Shown here piece after piece: positions 1-9,481 of a stretch of DNA of 64,000 nucleotides (the stretch's first letter is position 1; each line of letters starts with the position of its first letter). The notes beneath the pieces were generated by a model. The model had not been told where the DNA came from and ran no database searches. It saw only the letters and a program-made list of their open reading frames with translations. The DNA comes from Bradyrhizobium elkanii USDA 76 (lineage in GTDB: Bacteria; Pseudomonadota; Alphaproteobacteria; Rhizobiales; Xanthobacteraceae), in contig NZ_CP066356.1 of NCBI RefSeq assembly GCF_023278185.1, positions 5,820,001-5,884,000 of the forward strand. The letters run 5' to 3'. Both the position numbers and the translations under genes were made by a program.

Positions 1-1
1 G

Positions 2-490
2 CTGTTCGTCGACACGCTGCGCCTGTCCGGTGAACGGATCGAGGAAATGGACGAGACGGCGCGCACGATGATGGGCAAGCACCTGATCGAGCTGCTTGCG
101 ATGGCCATTGAATCCGACGACCGTGTGTTGACCGGTCATTCGTCCTCCGTGCGCAACGGCCATTTGCTGCGTTGCGAGCAGTTAATCCGCGCCCGCCTCG
201 ACGATATGCGGCTCACGCCGCAGATGATCGCCGACGGCTGCGGCATCTCGCTGCGCTATTTGCACCAGATCTTCGAGGGCGAAGGTCTGACCGTCTGCGC
301 CTACATCCGCAACCAGCGCCTTTCAATGTGCGACGCCCTGCTGCGCGATGCGAACTGCCGCAAGAGCATTTCGGAAATCGCCTATCAATGGGGCTTTGCC
401 GACCAGGCGCAGTTCAGCCGCAACTATCGCAGCCGGTTCGGATGCACCCCGAGCGAGGCGCGCGCCATTTCGCGCACAGCCAACTCCTGA
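2..490 (+). CDS. AraC-family transcriptional regulator, C-terminal part (gene starts before the window)
   Basis: The reading frame is already open at base 2 and ends at TGA 488-490, so 162 residues of a longer protein are visible. The last 100 residues hold the double helix-turn-helix of AraC/XylS regulators: a first HTH around 'MIADGCGISLRYLHQIF' and a second around 'ISEIAYQWGFADQAQFSRNY', ending in the family's FGCTPSEAR-type signature. The effector-binding N-terminus lies outside the window. It sits 165 bp upstream of hyuA on the same strand, so it may regulate the catabolic cluster; that is inference from position. The family call is firm and the target is not known. Confidence 0.88.
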   Translation: MFVDTLRLSGERIEEMDETARTMMGKHLIELLAMAIESDDRVLTGHSSSVRNGHLLRCEQLIRARLDDMRLTPQMIADGCGISLRYLHQIFEGEGLTVCAYIRNQRLSMCDALLRDANCRKSISEIAYQWGFADQAQFSRNYRSRFGCTPSEARAISRTANS

Positions 491-655
491 AGACTGGCCT
501 GCTGATCGATTCTTAGGCACACAGCCGCCGGTCTGGGCATGTATGGGCACCGGCACGGTTCGCTCTCTCGCACAAATCTTCCTGCGCTCAGCGTCAAGAA
601 CGGAAGCCGCCGCTCTGCCTAAGATCGGCGAAACGCTCGTTCGAAAGGAAGAGGC

Positions 656-2683
656 ATGGCGCAGAACCTTCGTGTGGCCGTCGACGTCGGTGGCACCTTC
701 ACCGACATCTGCATCATGGACGAGACGACCGGACTCGTGCGCATCGAGAAGACCTCCTCCACGCGCGATCCGATCGAAGGGATCATGGGCGGCGTATCCA
801 AGGCCGGCATCGACCTGTCGAAAGTGGCGTTGTTCTCGCACGGCACCACGATTGCCACCAACGCGCTGATCACCCGCCGCCTGCCGCGCACCGCGGTGGT
901 CACGACCAAGGGGTTCCGCGACGTCATCGAGATCCGGCGTGCCAACAAGGAAGACCTCTGGGACACCTACAAGGACGTGGTCCGGCCCTATGTGCCACGG
1001 CGCGACCGCCTCACCGTGCCCGAGCGCGTCGATGCTGCCGGCACGGTGATCGAACCGCTCGACGTCGAAGCCGCGCGCAGCGTCGCACGCATCCTCAAGC
1101 GTCGCGGCGTCGCCGCAGTGGCGGTGTGCTTCATGAACGCCTATCTCAACGGCGCCAATGAGCGCGCGATGCGCGATATTCTGCTGGTCGAGATGCCCGA
1201 CATTCCGGTCTCGATCTCCTCGCAGGTGCTTCCCGAAATCTTCGAGCACGAGCGATTCTCGACGACGGTCGCCAATGCCGTGGTGAGCCCGGTCGTCGTC
1301 AACTACACGAGCCGGCTCGGCGAACGCCTCTCGGACGAGGGCTACACCCGCGATCTTCTGCTGCTGCACACCGGCGGCGGCGTGATGACTCCGGCGAGCG
1401 TGAAGGATTTTGCGGCGCGCCTTGCCGGCTCCGGCATCGCCGCCGGCGCCATCGCCAGCCGCCATATCGCCGGTCTTTGCGGTTTCCCCAATTCGATCGG
1501 CCTCGACATGGGCGGCACGTCGACCGACGTTTCGCTGGCCTATGAGGGCCAGTCGCGGATCACCAAGGACTGGCACATCGAGTTCGGCTATCCGATCCGC
1601 TTCGCATCGATCGAGGTGCTCACCATCGGTGCCGGCGGCGGCTCGCTGGCCTGGACCGATCCGGCCGGCTCGCTGCGCAACGGCCCGCAATCGGCCGGCG
1701 CCTATCCGGGACCGGCCTGCTATGGCAACGGCAATGCGCAACCGACCAACACCGATGCCAATGTGACGCTCGGCCGGCTTGGCACCGATCTCGCCGGCGG
1801 CAAGGTCAAGCTCGATCCCGAGCTGGCACGGCAAGCGGTCGAGGGCAGCGTCGCCAAGCCGTTCGGCCTCGGCCTGCATGAAGCCGCAGATGCAATCGTC
1901 AAGGTCGCCAATGCCAACATGTCGGATGCGGTGCGGCTGATCTCGATCAGTCGCGGCTACGATCCGCGCGATTTTGCGCTGGTGGCATTCGGCGGCGCCG
2001 GTGCCCTGCATGGGGTCGACGTCGCTCGCGAGCTGGCGATTCCCGTCGTGATCGTACCGCCCAATCCCGGCGTGACCTCGGCGCTCGGTTGCCTGCTCGT
2101 CGACATGCAGCACGATTTTTCGCAAAGCTGCATGGTCGACGCCACCGATGCCGACGCCACCGGGATCGAGGCGCAGTTCGCCGAGCTCGAGAAAGCCGCG
2201 CTCGCGCGGTTGACCCATGAGGGCGTCGCGCAGCGGGACATCGTGCTGCAGCGCTCGATCGACATGATGTATCGCGGCCAGTGGCGTTCGCTTGCCGTCA
2301 ATGCGCCGCGGCCGATCGGCGCGATCGCCGATCTGGTGCAGAGCTTTCATGCCGAGCATCAGCGCGAATACAATTTCCGCCGCGACAGCGCACCGGTCAG
2401 CTTCTTCCGTCTCAATCTGAAGGCAGTGGGGGTGGTGCCCAAGGCCGAGTTTGCCGTTCACGCGCCGACCGGCGCTAGCCCCGAGCCGGTCAGCCGCCGC
2501 AGGGTCTGGTTCGAGGGCAGCGGGCTCGATACACCCGTCTATCGGCGCGACGACCTGCCCTGCGGCTTCTCCTTTCAAGGCCCCGCGATCATCGAGCAGG
2601 TCGATGCCACCACTGTCGTACCGCCCGGCGCCAGCGCCGAGGTCGACAAATATCTCAACATCATCATCCGCGTGAAGGAGTGA
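656..2683 (+). CDS. hyuA: Hydantoinase/oxoprolinase subunit A (HyuA family)
   Basis: 675 residues, the usual length for the A subunit of the ATP-dependent N-methylhydantoinase/5-oxoprolinase/acetone carboxylase family. The N-terminus has the phosphate-binding signature VDVGGTFTD (about residues 9-17), and a second ATPase-type motif, LDMGGTSTD, lies near residue 283. Members open cyclic amides or carboxylate ketones at the cost of ATP, together with subunit B. The ATG at 656 follows a GGAAGAGG ribosome-binding site. hyuB starts 3 bases after the stop, so the two are co-translated. The substrate cannot be read from the sequence. Next to a solute importer and a molybdenum hydroxylase, an oxidised N-heterocycle is a fair guess. 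Confidence 0.9.
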   Translation: MAQNLRVAVDVGGTFTDICIMDETTGLVRIEKTSSTRDPIEGIMGGVSKAGIDLSKVALFSHGTTIATNALITRRLPRTAVVTTKGFRDVIEIRRANKEDLWDTYKDVVRPYVPRRDRLTVPERVDAAGTVIEPLDVEAARSVARILKRRGVAAVAVCFMNAYLNGANERAMRDILLVEMPDIPVSISSQVLPEIFEHERFSTTVANAVVSPVVVNYTSRLGERLSDEGYTRDLLLLHTGGGVMTPASVKDFAARLAGSGIAAGAIASRHIAGLCGFPNSIGLDMGGTSTDVSLAYEGQSRITKDWHIEFGYPIRFASIEVLTIGAGGGSLAWTDPAGSLRNGPQSAGAYPGPACYGNGNAQPTNTDANVTLGRLGTDLAGGKVKLDPELARQAVEGSVAKPFGLGLHEAADAIVKVANANMSDAVRLISISRGYDPRDFALVAFGGAGALHGVDVARELAIPVVIVPPNPGVTSALGCLLVDMQHDFSQSCMVDATDADATGIEAQFAELEKAALARLTHEGVAQRDIVLQRSIDMMYRGQWRSLAVNAPRPIGAIADLVQSFHAEHQREYNFRRDSAPVSFFRLNLKAVGVVPKAEFAVHAPTGASPEPVSRRRVWFEGSGLDTPVYRRDDLPCGFSFQGPAIIEQVDATTVVPPGASAEVDKYLNIIIRVKE

Positions 2684-2686
2684 ACC

Positions 2687-4648
2687 ATGGCCGGAGCTCT
2701 CCCGCTCGACCCCGTGACCTTCGAGGTTCTGAAGAACTCCTTCATCACCAGCGTCGACCAGATGGGCGAGCAGGTCTTGAGGACCTGCTACTCCTTCGTC
2801 ATCTACAATCGTGATTTCTCGAGCGCGCTGCATGACGCCAACGGCGAATGCGCGGCGCAGGGCAACCAGGATATCGCCGTCCACGTCGGCACGCTGCATT
2901 TCACCTGCAAGGATGTCATGCGCCATTTCGAAGGCGACATGCATGAGGGCGACGTCTTCGCCATCAACGATCCCTATGCCGGCGGCACGCACTTCTCGGA
3001 CGTCCGCCTGATCCGTCCGATCTTCGCCGACGGCAAGATCATCGCCTTCAGCCAATCCAACGGACATTGGTCCGACGTCGGCGGCAGCGTGCCGGGATCG
3101 TTCGACGTCGCCGCCCGCGAGATGTTCCGCGAGGGTCTGCGCATCACGCCGGTCCGGCTGTTCGACAAGAACGGTTTGCGCAAGGACGTCGCACATCTGA
3201 TCGCCTCGAATACGCGCGATCCGGCCTCGATCATCGGCGATATCCAGGCACAGGCCGAAGCCACCGCCGTCTGCGAACGCGAGATCCTGCGCTTGGTCGG
3301 CAAATATGGCCGTGATACCGTCGAGACCGGGCTTGCCGCCGTGCAGGATTATGTCGAACGTTCCGCGCGCCAGCGCATCGCAGCGCTTCCTGACGGCGAA
3401 TGGGAGACGGTCGACTTCATCGACCGCGATCCAGCCGGCGGCGAAGGCATGATCCCGATCCGCATCAAGATGACAATCAAGGGCGACCGCGCGATCTACG
3501 ACTTCACCGGCAGCCATCCGACCATCGGCTCGATCTACAATTCGGCGTTCGGCGCGACCTTTTCCGCCGTCGCGGCCGGCATGAAGACCTTCTTCCCCGA
3601 CCTGCCGCTCAATTCCGGCTTCTACCGCTGCTTCGAGATCATCGCGCCCGAAGGCTCGATCGTCGACGCCAAATGGCCGATCGCGGTCACCGGCTTTCTG
3701 ATGCCGTTCGAGAAGATCATGAACTCGATCTACGAGATGTGGTCGAAGCTGATGCCGGAGCGCGCGCTCGCTTGCGCGTTCAATCTCGAATATCTGCTCA
3801 CCGGCGGGCTCGATGCCCGCAGCTCCGACAAGCCGATCTTCATGTTCTATGACTGGCTGCCCGGCGGCTGGGGCGGGCGCAACGGCAAGGATGGCAGCAA
3901 TGTCACGACCGCCTGCTTCGGCACCGGCCTGATGTCGCAGCCGGTCGAGGGCCAGGAGCGCGCCAACCCGATCCTGACCACGGAATGCGAGATCCTCAAG
4001 GACTCTCCCGGCCCCGGCAAGTGGCGCGGCGGCGCCGGCGTGGTGAAGACGTCGCGGATGCTTCAGGCCGAGAAAACCGTGATCTCCTATATCTGCGACC
4101 GCGAGCGTGCGATCGTGTGGGGCATCGAGGGCGGCCTGCCGTCGATGCCGCACGGCCTGACCCTGAAGCGCGCCGGCAGCACGGCCGAGGAGCGGCTCGG
4201 CTCGATCTTCTCGGACGTCCCGATCGGCGAAGGCGACACTTTCTCGCGTCCGACCGCCGGCGGCGGCGGGTTTGGCGATCCGCTGGAGCGCGATCCGAAC
4301 CTCGTCATCGAGGATATCAAGGACGACTATGTCTCGGTCGAGCGTGCCGCCAAGGACTATGGCGTCGTGGTGCACACCATCGACGCCGAGCTCTGCAACT
4401 ACGAGGTCGACAAGGTCGCGACCGAGGCGCTCCGCGCGAAGATCCGCTCCGAGCGCGTTGCCAATGTCCGGCTCGATCCGGAGCTGGTGGCGCAACGCTA
4501 TCGCAGCGGGGCAATCGACGCGCTCGATGCGATCCGCAAGCACGCGGTGATCCTCGATTGGGGCACCGGCGCCCTGCTTCCCGAATCCACGCGCCAGTTC
4601 CGCGAAGTGTTCGAGCGGCGCTCGGTCGCAACGTGGAAAGCAGGCTGA
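2687..4648 (+). CDS. hyuB: Hydantoinase/oxoprolinase subunit B (HyuB family)
   Basis: 653 residues, slightly longer than the typical ~560-600 of hydantoinase B. The opening 'DPVTFEVLKNSF' and the block 'INDPYAGGTHFSDVRLI' (about residues 95-111) are hallmarks of the family, as is the glycine-rich 'GPGKWRGGAGV' in the C-terminal half. It partners HyuA in a cytoplasmic ATP-dependent amidohydrolase or carboxylase. An AAGGAG ribosome-binding site overlaps the end of hyuA. The last ~100 residues, after the GGGGFGDPLERDP motif, look like a helical tail. Substrate specificity is not inferable; hydantoin, oxoproline and ketone substrates are all represented in the family. Confidence 0.9.
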   Translation: MAGALPLDPVTFEVLKNSFITSVDQMGEQVLRTCYSFVIYNRDFSSALHDANGECAAQGNQDIAVHVGTLHFTCKDVMRHFEGDMHEGDVFAINDPYAGGTHFSDVRLIRPIFADGKIIAFSQSNGHWSDVGGSVPGSFDVAAREMFREGLRITPVRLFDKNGLRKDVAHLIASNTRDPASIIGDIQAQAEATAVCEREILRLVGKYGRDTVETGLAAVQDYVERSARQRIAALPDGEWETVDFIDRDPAGGEGMIPIRIKMTIKGDRAIYDFTGSHPTIGSIYNSAFGATFSAVAAGMKTFFPDLPLNSGFYRCFEIIAPEGSIVDAKWPIAVTGFLMPFEKIMNSIYEMWSKLMPERALACAFNLEYLLTGGLDARSSDKPIFMFYDWLPGGWGGRNGKDGSNVTTACFGTGLMSQPVEGQERANPILTTECEILKDSPGPGKWRGGAGVVKTSRMLQAEKTVISYICDRERAIVWGIEGGLPSMPHGLTLKRAGSTAEERLGSIFSDVPIGEGDTFSRPTAGGGGFGDPLERDPNLVIEDIKDDYVSVERAAKDYGVVVHTIDAELCNYEVDKVATEALRAKIRSERVANVRLDPELVAQRYRSGAIDALDAIRKHAVILDWGTGALLPESTRQFREVFERRSVATWKAG

Positions 4649-4750
4649 TTGCCATCGCCGGCCGCGCCGCCGGCAGGCGGCACAGAGCGTTCACGAAAAC
4701 TGGATCCGACATCGCCCCTCCACTTTCATTCGAGCCATGAGGATTGTGCT

Positions 4751-5851
4751 ATGACGAGTACGACGTGCCTTTCCCCCAATCGAGTTTGGCCGATCCGCCA
4801 CGCGCTCGGCCTTGCCGCAGGCCTCACCCTTGCCGCTGCGGTCGCGCCGGCCGCGGCCGAGACGCCGTGGTTTCCGATGAAGGTCTACGACGCGTCGTCC
4901 GGCACACCGAAGCCGGCCGAGTACACGCCGCTGCCGAAGGCCGAGAAGCCCTACAGGCTCTGTGTGCTGTTTCCGCACATGAAGGACAGTTTCTGGGTCG
5001 CCGTCGCCTACGGCATCGTCAAACAGGCCGAGGCGATGAACGTCAACATGAACCTCTACGAGGCCGGAGGTTACGAGAACCTGCCGAAACAGCTGTCGCA
5101 ATTCGATGACTGCATGGCGAGCGGACCGGATGCCATCATCGTCGGCGCCATCTCCGGCGCAGGCCTCAGCAAGAAGTTCGAGGAAGCCAAGGCCAAGGGC
5201 GTGCCGGTCGTGGGCGTCACCAACCCGCTGCCGCCGAACGCGCTGCCCGCGGCCAACTACGTCGACTTCGTCGCCATGGGCGAAGTCACCGGCGCCGGCC
5301 TGCTGGCGCAAACCAAGCCCGGCGACAAGCTCAACATCGTGACGTTCCCCGGTCCGGCCGGCTCTGGCTGGGCGGAATCGTTCAACGAAGGCTTCAAGAA
5401 GGCTGTTGCCAAGAACCCGAACGCCAAGATTCTGGCCGAGAAATTCGGCGACTCCGGCGTCGCCGTGCAGCTTCAGCTCATTCAGGACGCGTTGCAGGCT
5501 TATCCCGGCATGAACGTGATCTGGGGCACCGCCCCCACCGCTGAAGCCGCCATCGGCGCCGTTGCCGAGGCCGGCCGAAGCGACCTGAAGATCGTATCGT
5601 CTTACGAAAACCAGGCCATGCTCGACGCGCTCAACCGCGGCGACATCCTCGCCTTCGCAACCCAGTATCCGGTCGGCGAAGGCGCCGTCGCGATCGATCA
5701 GGCGGTGCGTCTCATCGAGAAGAAGCCGGTCATGAGCCTTGTCCAGCCGATCGCCGCGGTCATCGACAAGACCACGGTACCGAAATTGCAGATGGACCTC
5801 GTGCTGGCGCCGGCGAGTTGGACACCGGTCTATTCGGTCAAGGCAAAGTAA
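4751..5851 (+). CDS. TorT-like periplasmic substrate-binding protein of an ABC importer
   Basis: 366 residues from ATG 4751. A longer in-frame start at 4649 would place about 34 extra residues before the signal peptide, so 4751 is preferred. Residues 1-36 form a signal peptide with a hydrophobic core and AAA|E cleavage site. The mature protein has the two-lobed periplasmic binding protein fold of the ribose-binding/LacI class. Blocks such as 'LCVLFPHMKDSFWVAVAYG' and 'YEAGGYENL' resemble TorT, the periplasmic protein of the TMAO sensing system. No torS/torR-type sensor is nearby. An RbsA-type ATPase and two permeases follow, so here it most likely delivers a solute to the importer. The ligand is unknown. 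Confidence 0.85.
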   Translation: MTSTTCLSPNRVWPIRHALGLAAGLTLAAAVAPAAAETPWFPMKVYDASSGTPKPAEYTPLPKAEKPYRLCVLFPHMKDSFWVAVAYGIVKQAEAMNVNMNLYEAGGYENLPKQLSQFDDCMASGPDAIIVGAISGAGLSKKFEEAKAKGVPVVGVTNPLPPNALPAANYVDFVAMGEVTGAGLLAQTKPGDKLNIVTFPGPAGSGWAESFNEGFKKAVAKNPNAKILAEKFGDSGVAVQLQLIQDALQAYPGMNVIWGTAPTAEAAIGAVAEAGRSDLKIVSSYENQAMLDALNRGDILAFATQYPVGEGAVAIDQAVRLIEKKPVMSLVQPIAAVIDKTTVPKLQMDLVLAPASWTPVYSVKAK

Positions 5852-5923
5852 GCCGCTCGCGAATGGTGCCGGGTGGGAGCACCTGCTCCCACCCGTCTTG
5901 CTCACGGCCCAACGGAGACGCGG

Positions 5924-7462
5924 ATGGATGTCGAGATCGACCCGAAGCCTGCCGAGCCTCTGCTTCGATTGCGGGGGATATCGAAGCGCTTCACCGGCGT
6001 TCGCGCGCTCGACCGGGTCGACCTCGACGTTCGTGCCGGCGAACTTCACGTCCTGTTCGGCGAGAACGGCGCCGGCAAATCGACCCTGATCAATGTCGTC
6101 TCGGGAACGTTTCCGCCGGACGAAGGCACGTTCCATTTTGGCGACGAGGAGATCCATCATCTCACGCCGCAGCGAGCCCGCACGATCGGCATCAGCCCGG
6201 TCTTTCAGGAGTTCTCGCTTATCCCGAGCCTCACGGTGGAAGAGAACCTGTTCCTTGGCCGCGAGGTCACGCATGGCGGCGTGCTGCGCTCACGCGAGAT
6301 GCGCAAGCGCGCCAGGGCGCTGATCGACGAGCTCGGCTTCGATCTCGATCCGGCGCAACGGATCGACGACCTCTCCCGCGCGCACCAGCAGATGGCCGAA
6401 ATCGCCAAGGCCCTGCTCGGCCGCGTCCGCCTTTTGATCCTTGACGAGCCGACCGCCTCATTGACCGAGCGCGAGACCGGACGGCTGTTCGAGCTGATCG
6501 CGCGCCTGAAGAGCCAGAATGTCGGGCTGATCTATGTCTCGCATCGCATGCGCGAAATCCGCGCCCTTGCCGACCGTGTGACGGTGCTGCGCGACGGCCG
6601 CCACATCCAGACCCTCGACGCCGCCGGCTCGACCGACGGCGAGCTGGTGGAGCTGATGACCGGCCGCAGGATCGACCTGCTGTTCCCGACCATCGCCCAC
6701 CGGCCTGACAAGGTGATGGTCGACATCGAAAACCTGACGCTCGCGGACGGCAGCGTACAGGAGGTGAATTTCCACGCCCGCGCCGGCGAGATCACCGGCA
6801 TCGCAGGTCTCGTCGGCTGCGGCAAATCGGAGCTGATCCGCGCGGTCTACGGCATCGAGCCCACGGCATCGGGCGTGATCCGAATCGACGGTCTGCCTTA
6901 CGAATTCCCGGCCCCCAGGCAAAGCCTCAAGCGCGGCATCGCCTATTTTCCTGCCAACCGAGTTGCTGAAGGGCTCGCGCTATCCCGTCCGATCCGCGAG
7001 AACGCATCGATGACGGTGCTCGACCTGCCCGCGTTCGCGCGCTACGGCGTGCTGCGGCAGGCCGCCGAATGCATAACGATCGCGGACATCATGGAGCGGT
7101 TGCAGCTGAGGCCGCCGAACATCGAACGGAGCGTCGGAGCGCTGTCCGGCGGCAACCGTCAAAAAGTGATGCTGGCACGCGCGCTCACCCGCGAACTGAC
7201 CGTGTTCCTGTTCGACGAGCCGAGCGTCGGGATCGACGTCGGCGCCAAGCTCGAGGTCTACCAGTTCATGAAGCGCCTGGTCGAGGCCGGCGCTGCCGTG
7301 ATCGTGGTGTCGTCGGAATTGCCGGAGGTTCTGGCGCTGTCGAACCGGCTCTACGTCATGCATCACGGCCGCATCGCCGCCGAGCTGAAGGGCGCCGAGA
7401 AGACCGAGCAGAACGTGCTGTCGAGCTTCTTCCGCGACCATCTCGCCGCGGAGGTCGCGTGA
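5924..7462 (+). CDS. Sugar/nucleoside-type ABC transporter ATP-binding protein (RbsA/MglA family)
   Basis: 512 residues with two fused ABC domains. Domain 1 has Walker A GENGAGKST (residues 46-54) and Walker B 'LLILDEPTA', with LSRAHQQ in place of the usual LSxGQ signature. Domain 2 has a degenerate Walker A (GLVGCGKSE), signature LSGGNRQK and Walker B 'FLFDEPSVGID', the normal asymmetry of this family. The ATG at 5924 is preceded by a GGAGA ribosome-binding site; an in-frame ATG at 5873 lacks one. It energises the importer formed with the binding protein upstream and the two permeases downstream. Its TGA overlaps the next start as GTGA. Confidence 0.92.
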   Translation: MDVEIDPKPAEPLLRLRGISKRFTGVRALDRVDLDVRAGELHVLFGENGAGKSTLINVVSGTFPPDEGTFHFGDEEIHHLTPQRARTIGISPVFQEFSLIPSLTVEENLFLGREVTHGGVLRSREMRKRARALIDELGFDLDPAQRIDDLSRAHQQMAEIAKALLGRVRLLILDEPTASLTERETGRLFELIARLKSQNVGLIYVSHRMREIRALADRVTVLRDGRHIQTLDAAGSTDGELVELMTGRRIDLLFPTIAHRPDKVMVDIENLTLADGSVQEVNFHARAGEITGIAGLVGCGKSELIRAVYGIEPTASGVIRIDGLPYEFPAPRQSLKRGIAYFPANRVAEGLALSRPIRENASMTVLDLPAFARYGVLRQAAECITIADIMERLQLRPPNIERSVGALSGGNRQKVMLARALTRELTVFLFDEPSVGIDVGAKLEVYQFMKRLVEAGAAVIVVSSELPEVLALSNRLYVMHHGRIAAELKGAEKTEQNVLSSFFRDHLAAEVA

Positions 7463-8475
7463 ACACCGCGCTGGTCACCGCGAACCCGCAAGGCGCGATC
7501 GGCCTGCGATCGATCGCAGGCCGTGTCGGGTTCCTGCCTGCCCTGCTGGTCTTGCTCGTCGCCGGCATGTCGGCGGTCGATCCGCAATTCTACGGCATCA
7601 TCAACATCCTCAACATCCTGCGCAACGCATCGCTGCTCGCGATCGTCGCCTGCGGTCAGGCGCTGGTCATCATCGCGGGGGGCTTCGATCTTTCGGTCGG
7701 CGCGGTCGTGGCGCTTGCGAGCGTCGTCACCGCCAAGACCATGGCCGCCGCAGCCACCGCGTTTCCCGGCAACAACGCCCTTATCATTGCCAGCGGGATG
7801 GCGGCCGGACTCGGCTCCGGAGCCGTGGTCGGGCTCGTCAACGGCTTCTGCGTGGCGAAGCTCAAGGTATCCGGCTTCGTGGTGACCCTGGGCACGATGT
7901 CGGCGACCGCGGGCGTCGGCCTGATGATCACCAACGGAATCCCGGTTTACGGCATGCCCGATATCTTCGTGAAGGGCTTTGGCCGCGCCCAGGCGCTCGG
8001 CCTGCCGACCGCCGTCCACGTCGCGCTGGTCATCATCATCGTGATGGTGTTTGCGCAGCGGCGCACACTGTTCGGCCGTTACGTCTACGCAATCGGCGGC
8101 AATGTCGATGCGGCCATCGTGTCGGGCGTATCGATCCAGCGCCACGTCGTCGGCACTTACGTTGTCTCGAGCATGCTCGCGGCATTGACCGGCATCCTGC
8201 TGACCGCGCAGGTCGGCTCCGGCCAGGCGAGTTTCGGCGGCGACCGGATGATGCTGCAATCGATCGCGGCCGCCGTGATCGGCGGCGTGAGCTTGCGCGG
8301 CGGCGTCGGACGCATCGAAATCGTCGCCATCAGCGCCCTGTTCCTGACCATCCTGGGCAATGCGCTCAACCTCCTGCACGTCGACTCCCGGCTGCAGCCG
8401 GTCTTCCTCGGCGTCATCATGGTCGCAGCCGTGGCGCTGGACGAACTCAGCCGACGGAGCAAGGCTCGTGTCTGA
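7459..8475 (+). CDS. ABC transporter permease 1 (RbsC family, BPD_transp_2)
   Basis: 338 residues from GTG 7459, which overlaps the ATPase stop codon by 4 bases (translational coupling). Many hydrophobic helices are visible, and the block 'ACGQALVIIAGGFDLSVGAVVALASV' is the characteristic signature of ribose/galactose/autoinducer-type permeases. A second family block is 'RMMLQSIAAAVIGGVSLRGGVG' near residue 255. It forms the membrane channel in the inner membrane, probably as a heterodimer with the next gene product. The substrate class (pentose, nucleoside or other small polar compound) cannot be narrowed from sequence alone. Confidence 0.92.
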   Translation: MNTALVTANPQGAIGLRSIAGRVGFLPALLVLLVAGMSAVDPQFYGIINILNILRNASLLAIVACGQALVIIAGGFDLSVGAVVALASVVTAKTMAAAATAFPGNNALIIASGMAAGLGSGAVVGLVNGFCVAKLKVSGFVVTLGTMSATAGVGLMITNGIPVYGMPDIFVKGFGRAQALGLPTAVHVALVIIIVMVFAQRRTLFGRYVYAIGGNVDAAIVSGVSIQRHVVGTYVVSSMLAALTGILLTAQVGSGQASFGGDRMMLQSIAAAVIGGVSLRGGVGRIEIVAISALFLTILGNALNLLHVDSRLQPVFLGVIMVAAVALDELSRRSKARV

Positions 8476-9481
8476 CCTCGAATTGTCCGTCGCCGCCAAG
8501 AACGCGGATCGCTCGAAATTGGCGCCGGGTCGCTGGCTCTGGAGCGCAGCGCTGCCGGTCGCGTTGGTGGCCCTGTTGCTCGGCTTCGCGGCGGTCGACC
8601 GCGGCGTGTTGTCGCCGGCCAACCTGCTCAACATCGCGCAGCAGGCCAGCTATCTGGCCCTGTTCGCGATGGCCCAGACCGTGGTGATCCTGACGCGCGG
8701 CTTCGACCTCGCACTCGGCCCGACCGTATCGATGGTGAGCGTCGGCACCGCGCTGGCGATGGCCGGCGCCACGGCGTCGGGCCATGGTACAGGCTCCGTG
8801 CTGCTCGCCGGGCTAGCTGCCGGTTTCCTGCTCGGCATCGCGTGCGGCCTCTTCAACGGCGTGGTTATTGCGCTGCTCGGGGTCAACCCCTTCGTCGCAA
8901 CGCTCGGCAGCTACAATATCGCGATCGGAGTTGCGACCACGCTGTCGTCCGGACGGCCCGTGCAAGGCGTTCCGGCGCCGTTCTCGCAGATCTTCTACGG
9001 CGGCAGCGTCTTCGGTATCCCGGCGGCCATCGCAATCACGGTCGGGGTCGGCGCCGTGCTCCATTGGACCCTGACACGGACGGTGTTCGGCCGTTCGCTT
9101 TACCTCATCGGCACCAACCCGCGCGCAGCGGCGGTCGCCGGCCTGCCGGTCAAGCGCATCCTGATCGCGACCTATGTGCTGTGCTCCGGGCTTGCGGCGC
9201 TCGGCGCGATCATGATGACGGCGCGGACCGGATCGGGCGAGCCGAACCTCGGCGGAGCACTTTCACTGCAGGCGATTGCCGGCGCCGTGGTCGGCGGAAC
9301 AAGCCTGGCGGGCGGGCGCGGTGGGGTCGGAACCGCAGTGCTCGGCGCCCTGTTCATCACCATTTTGTCCAACGGCATGAACCTCACCCGGATCGACGGA
9401 TACGTCCAGATGGTCGTGCTCGGCGCGATCGTCATCGTCGGCGTTCTGCTCGATCGCCTGCGACTGGAGCGGCGCCAATGA
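8468..9481 (+). CDS. ABC transporter permease 2 (RbsC family, BPD_transp_2)
   Basis: 337 residues from GTG 8468, overlapping the previous gene by 8 bases. It has the same family blocks as permease 1: 'MAQTVVILTRGFDLALGPTV' and 'LQAIAGAVVGGTSLAGGRGG'. Two different RbsC-type permeases encoded in tandem are usual for heterodimeric importers of this class. Its stop overlaps the FAD-subunit start as ATGA, which ties transport to the following molybdenum hydroxylase in one transcription unit. The upstream in-frame codons overlapping permease 1 carry no family similarity, which supports this start. Confidence 0.91.
   Translation: MSDLELSVAAKNADRSKLAPGRWLWSAALPVALVALLLGFAAVDRGVLSPANLLNIAQQASYLALFAMAQTVVILTRGFDLALGPTVSMVSVGTALAMAGATASGHGTGSVLLAGLAAGFLLGIACGLFNGVVIALLGVNPFVATLGSYNIAIGVATTLSSGRPVQGVPAPFSQIFYGGSVFGIPAAIAITVGVGAVLHWTLTRTVFGRSLYLIGTNPRAAAVAGLPVKRILIATYVLCSGLAALGAIMMTARTGSGEPNLGGALSLQAIAGAVVGGTSLAGGRGGVGTAVLGALFITILSNGMNLTRIDGYVQMVVLGAIVIVGVLLDRLRLERRQ

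Noticed and set aside
323..4543. A 1406-codon open frame on the - strand opposite hyuA and hyuB
   Set aside because: It mirrors two well-supported genes codon for codon and has the His/Arg/Asp-rich composition of antisense frames in GC-rich DNA. No family motif or ribosome-binding site was seen.
4691..6274. A 527-codon - strand frame opposite the binding-protein and ATPase genes
   Set aside because: An antisense shadow of clear ABC transporter genes; low-complexity Arg/Gly/Asp composition and no motif.
7363..8634. A 423-codon - strand frame opposite permease 1
   Set aside because: Asp/Arg/His-rich shadow of a hydrophobic protein gene, with no hydrophobic or enzymatic signature of its own.
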